Source: Sphingomonas hylomeconis
GTDB taxonomy: Bacteria > Pseudomonadota > Alphaproteobacteria > Sphingomonadales > Sphingomonadaceae
Direction of reading: 5' to 3'
Assembly (NCBI RefSeq): GCF_025370105.1
Contig: NZ_JANQBK010000004.1
Span: forward strand, 310,001 to 374,000
Length of the DNA: 64,000 nt
The position numbers and the translations under genes are program-made. This document shows positions 61,231-64,000 of this stretch, piece by piece. Numbering within the stretch: the first letter of the stretch is position 1; every line of letters starts with the position of its first letter. The notes under the pieces were generated by a model. It had not been told where the DNA came from. It did not search any database and worked only from the letters and a program-made list of their open reading frames with translations.

Positions 61231-62052
61231 GTGCGATTGCACCTCCATCTGCTGTCGGATTCGACCGGCGAGACGCTCGAGAACATCGCCAAGGCGGCGC
61301 TCGCGCAATATGACGATGTCGAGACGATCCGCCATTTCTGGCCGATGGTACGCACCGAGGCGCATCTCGAACGGATCCTGCAGGAGATCGCGCAGAATCC
61401 GGGGCTGGTGATCTTCACCCTGGTCAACAGCACGACGCGGCGCACGCTGGAGGCACGCTGCCGGGCGCTCGGCCTGCCCGCCGTCGCGCCGCTCGACGCG
61501 GTCAACGATGCGCTGTCCGGGCTGCTCGGGCAGCAGGCCAAGGCGCGGCCGGGGCGGCAGCATGTACTCGACGAGGCCTATTTCGACCGCGTCGAGGCGA
61601 TCCAGTTCACCATGGCGCATGACGATGGGATCAATTGGGAGAATTGGGAGGCAGCGGACATCGTGCTGGCCGGCGTGTCGCGCTCGTCCAAGACGCCGAC
61701 CTCGATCTATCTCGCCAATCGCGGCTATCGCACCGCCAATATCCCGATCGTGGTGGAATCGCCGCCGCCGACCCTGCTCTATACGCTCAAGAATCCGCTC
61801 GTCGTCGGGCTGACGACCAGCGCCGATCGGCTGATCCAGGTGCGGCGCAACCGGCTCTTGTCGCTCAACCAGGCGCCGGAAACCGATTATGTCGACCAGG
61901 AGGCGGTGACGCGCGAAGTGGCCTATGCGCGGCGGATGTTCGCCGACAATGGCTGGCCGGTGATCGATGTCACCAGGCGATCGATCGAGGAAACGGCGGC
62001 GGCGATCATCGCCCTGGTGCAGGAACGCCGCGGCGAACAGGGTGGCGAATGA
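61231..62052 (+). CDS. ppsR: Pyruvate, phosphate dikinase / PEP synthetase regulatory protein (DUF299)
   Basis: A 273-residue bifunctional kinase and phosphorylase of the DUF299 family that turns PEP synthase or pyruvate phosphate dikinase on and off. It begins LHLHLLSDSTGETLENIAKA, and the P-loop-like GVSRSSKTPTSIYLA is near residues 150-164, followed by RGYRTANIPIVVE. This is the RP001-type gene beside oriC in Caulobacter. GTG start at 61231; the ribosome site is weak. Overlaps maf by 4 bases. Confidence 0.92.
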   Translation: MRLHLHLLSDSTGETLENIAKAALAQYDDVETIRHFWPMVRTEAHLERILQEIAQNPGLVIFTLVNSTTRRTLEARCRALGLPAVAPLDAVNDALSGLLGQQAKARPGRQHVLDEAYFDRVEAIQFTMAHDDGINWENWEAADIVLAGVSRSSKTPTSIYLANRGYRTANIPIVVESPPPTLLYTLKNPLVVGLTTSADRLIQVRRNRLLSLNQAPETDYVDQEAVTREVAYARRMFADNGWPVIDVTRRSIEETAAAIIALVQERRGEQGGE

Positions 62053-62639
62053 GAATCGTGTTGGCGTCACAAAGCGCGTCGCGGCGCGCGATGCTGTCGG
62101 CGGCGGGCGTACCGTTCGAGGCCGTGTCGGCCGGAGTGGACGAGGAGGCGGCGAAAGCGGGCCTGCGTGATCTCAACGCGCGCGACCTGGCCGATGCACT
62201 GGCCGAGCTAAAGGCATTGCGCGTGTCGGGGCGCGATCCCGAGGCGCTGGTGCTCGGCAGCGATTCGGTCGTCGCGCTCGAGGACGGCACATTGCTCGAC
62301 AAGCCCGAGACGCGCGCGCAGGCCGCCGAGCATCTGCGGCTGATGTCGGGCAAGCGCCACGAGCTGGTCAGCGCGGTGGTGATCGCCGAACAATGCAAGC
62401 CGGTATGGCGCGTGGTCGACCGCGCCAAGATGCATGTCCGGCCGCTGTCCGACGCCTTTATCGAGACCTATCTCGATGCGGAATGGCCGGCGATCGCGGG
62501 CTGTGTCGGCTGCTACCGGATCGAAGGCCCGGGCGCGCAATTGTTCGCACGGATCGAGGGCAGCCAGTTCACCGTGCTCGGGCTGCCGCTGCTGCCGGTA
62601 CTCGATTATCTGCGGGTGAGAGGAATGATGCCGTCATGA
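62049..62639 (+). CDS. maf: Maf family nucleotide pyrophosphatase
   Basis: A 196-residue house-cleaning enzyme that hydrolyses non-canonical or pyrimidine nucleoside triphosphates. IVLASQSASRRAML is the Maf start with its conserved SxSRR, LVLGSDSVVALEDG holds the catalytic aspartate, LRLMSGKRHELVSAV follows, and CVGCYRIEGPGAQLF is typical. The exact subgroup (YhdE or YceF type) is not clear. Overlaps aroE by 4 bases. Confidence 0.9.
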   Translation: MRIVLASQSASRRAMLSAAGVPFEAVSAGVDEEAAKAGLRDLNARDLADALAELKALRVSGRDPEALVLGSDSVVALEDGTLLDKPETRAQAAEHLRLMSGKRHELVSAVVIAEQCKPVWRVVDRAKMHVRPLSDAFIETYLDAEWPAIAGCVGCYRIEGPGAQLFARIEGSQFTVLGLPLLPVLDYLRVRGMMPS

Positions 62640-63448
62640 CGCAGGCCTTTGCCGAGGTGATCGGCGATCCGATCACCCACTCCAAATCGCCGCTGATCCA
62701 CGGCTTCTGGCTCGACGCGCTGGGCATCGATGCCGCGTACCGCGCGACGCACGTCACGCCAGCGGACCTCGGCGCGTTCCTCGCCCAGCGTCAGGCCGAT
62801 CCGGCGTGGCGCGGGTGCAACATCACCATCCCGCACAAGCAGGCGGCGCTTGATCATGTTGCGGATCCCGGCGGGGTGCGATCCTCTATCGGCGCGATCA
62901 ACACCGTGTTCCGTAGCGACGACGGCACGTTCATCGGCACCAACACCGATGCCGGCGGCTTTTACGCCCCGATTGCCGATCTCGATCTCGCCGGCCAGCC
63001 GGTGGTCGTGATCGGCGCGGGCGGCGCGGCGCGCGCGGTGCTGTTCGCACTGTCGCGGGTCGGCGTCGGGCCGGTCACGATCCTCAACCGCAACGTGCTG
63101 AAGGGCGCGGCCCTGCTGTCGTCATTTGGGCTGAAGGGCCAGGCCTTGCCGCTCACGGCCGCGCTGCCGGCGGCGGCGTTGCTGGTCAATACCAGCGCGC
63201 TGGGCATGGTCGGGCAACCGCCGCTGGAGATCGATCTGGCGCCATTGCCGGACGATGCCCTGGTATATGACGTGGTCTATGCGCCGCTCGAGACGCCGTT
63301 GCTGCAGGCCGCGCGGGCGCGCGATCTGGACACGGTCGACGGGCTGGAGATGCTGGTTGGCCAGGCGGCGTTGGCGTTCGAACTGTTCTTCGGAGCAGAG
63401 CCGCCGCGCGACCGCGACGAGGAATTGCGGGCATTGTTGAGCGCATGA
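62636..63448 (+). CDS. aroE: Shikimate dehydrogenase
   Basis: A 270-residue NADP-dependent enzyme reducing 3-dehydroshikimate in aromatic amino-acid synthesis. [18 protein letters not shown] binds shikimate, CNITIPHKQ has the catalytic lysine near residue 68, AINTV and GTNTDAGGF follow, the dinucleotide site is [15 protein letters not shown], and [17 protein letters not shown] closes the fold. Overlaps maf and coaE by 4 bases. Confidence 0.95.
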   Translation: MTQAFAEVIGDPITHSKSPLIHGFWLDALGIDAAYRATHVTPADLGAFLAQRQADPAWRGCNITIPHKQAALDHVADPGGVRSSIGAINTVFRSDDGTFIGTNTDAGGFYAPIADLDLAGQPVVVIGAGGAARAVLFALSRVGVGPVTILNRNVLKGAALLSSFGLKGQALPLTAALPAAALLVNTSALGMVGQPPLEIDLAPLPDDALVYDVVYAPLETPLLQAARARDLDTVDGLEMLVGQAALAFELFFGAEPPRDRDEELRALLSA

Positions 63449-64000
63449 TCGTGCTCGGCCTCACCGGGTCGATCGGCATGGGCAAGTCGACCGTGGCGGC
63501 GATGTTCGCCGCGCGCGGCGTGCCGGTGTTCGATGCCGATGCGGCGGTGCACCGGTTGCAGGGCGCGGGCGGCAGGCTGGTCGCCGAGATCGAGGCGTTG
63601 TTTCCCGATACGACCGGCGCCGAAGGCGTGAACCGCACCGCCCTCGGCGAGGCGGTGCTCGGCGATACCGCAAAGCTGCGGCAGCTGGAGGCATTGGTGC
63701 ATCCTGCCGTTGGGGAAGAGCGCGCGGCCTTCCTGGCTGCACATCAGGACGCGCCGCTCGTCCTGTTCGACATTCCGCTGCTGTTCGAGACCGGCGGCGA
63801 GTCGCGCGTCGACAAGGTCGCCGTGGTCAGCGCGCCCCCCGAAATCCAGCGCGCCCGCGTGCTGGCGCGGCCCGGCATGACGGCTGCGCGTTTCGAGGCG
63901 ATCCTGGCGCGGCAGACCCCCGATGCCGAGAAACGCGCGCGGGCGGACTTCGTCATTGCGACGGATTGTTCGCTGGCCGAGACGCAAGCCGCGGTGGACG
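63445..64000 (+). CDS. coaE: Dephospho-CoA kinase, 3' end beyond the window
   Basis: The first 185 residues of the last enzyme of coenzyme A synthesis. P-loop [17 protein letters not shown] at residues 5-21, then [35 protein letters not shown] and the lid [20 protein letters not shown] in parts. The frame is open at the window end. ATG at 63445 overlaps aroE. In Caulobacter and relatives dnaQ follows. Confidence 0.94.
   Translation, partial: MIVLGLTGSIGMGKSTVAAMFAARGVPVFDADAAVHRLQGAGGRLVAEIEALFPDTTGAEGVNRTALGEAVLGDTAKLRQLEALVHPAVGEERAAFLAAHQDAPLVLFDIPLLFETGGESRVDKVAVVSAPPEIQRARVLARPGMTAARFEAILARQTPDAEKRARADFVIATDCSLAETQAAVD

Noticed and set aside
1..64000. CRISPR array, insertion sequence, prophage or defence island
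   Set aside because: No direct-repeat array with spacers, no transposase, integrase, phage or restriction gene was found. Gene content is core chromosomal.

Overview
This window looks like chromosomal DNA of an alphaproteobacterium of the order Sphingomonadales, probably Sphingomonas or a close relative (inference). The grounds are the high GC content, the order hemE - origin - ppsR - maf - aroE - coaE on one side and hemJ, rho, mnmE, mnmG, rsmG, parA, parB on the other, a LexA box of the alphaproteobacterial type, and a short flagellin. I see no transposase, integrase, phage gene or CRISPR array.

Layout. 1-1.6 kb: the end of a TetR regulator and a zinc alcohol dehydrogenase. 1.8-7.6 kb: the SOS mutagenesis cassette imuA-imuB-dnaE2 behind a LexA box. 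7.6-13.5 kb: a DUF1697 gene, gpsA and tsaD on the minus strand, hemC-hemD and a membrane protein on the plus strand, then a DUF72 gene split by a one-base frameshift. 13.6-34 kb: flagella and chemotaxis. Here lie flagellin, two chemoreceptors, flgF-flgG-flgA-flgH, fliL-fliM with two small companions, a GAF protein, an unexplained operon coding for a small membrane protein and a secreted repeat protein, fliK-flgD and a GGDEF-EAL protein. In its middle, near 29,050, a 5'-truncated flgL (minus) meets a 5'-truncated flhA (plus) head to head. 34-45.5 kb: housekeeping genes, namely tRNA-Gly, a thioredoxin-TPR chaperone-like gene, a Lon-domain gene, a UbiH-like monooxygenase, ftsK, lolA, xth, ribA and several small enzymes. 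45.7-50.3 kb: DUF3576 lipoprotein, leuS, lptE, holA. 50.4-55.9 kb: parB, parA, rsmG, mnmG, mnmE, with two parS-like sites. 56-59 kb: DUF6489, dienelactone hydrolase, terC, rho. 59.5-64 kb: hemJ-hemE, the probable replication origin oriC at 60,937-61,230, then ppsR-maf-aroE-coaE (cut by the window end).

How it fits together. The right third is the origin-proximal block. Transcription runs away from oriC on both sides, and parABS sits 7-9 kb from it, as expected for segregation machinery. Heme synthesis is served from two places (hemC-hemD, and hemE-hemJ beside oriC). The flagellar block holds rod, L-ring, switch, hook-assembly and filament genes, but hook, P-ring, motor and most export genes must lie elsewhere. 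The flgL/flhA junction means that export and hook-filament linkage depend on other copies, or that the strain (or the assembly) is rearranged here.
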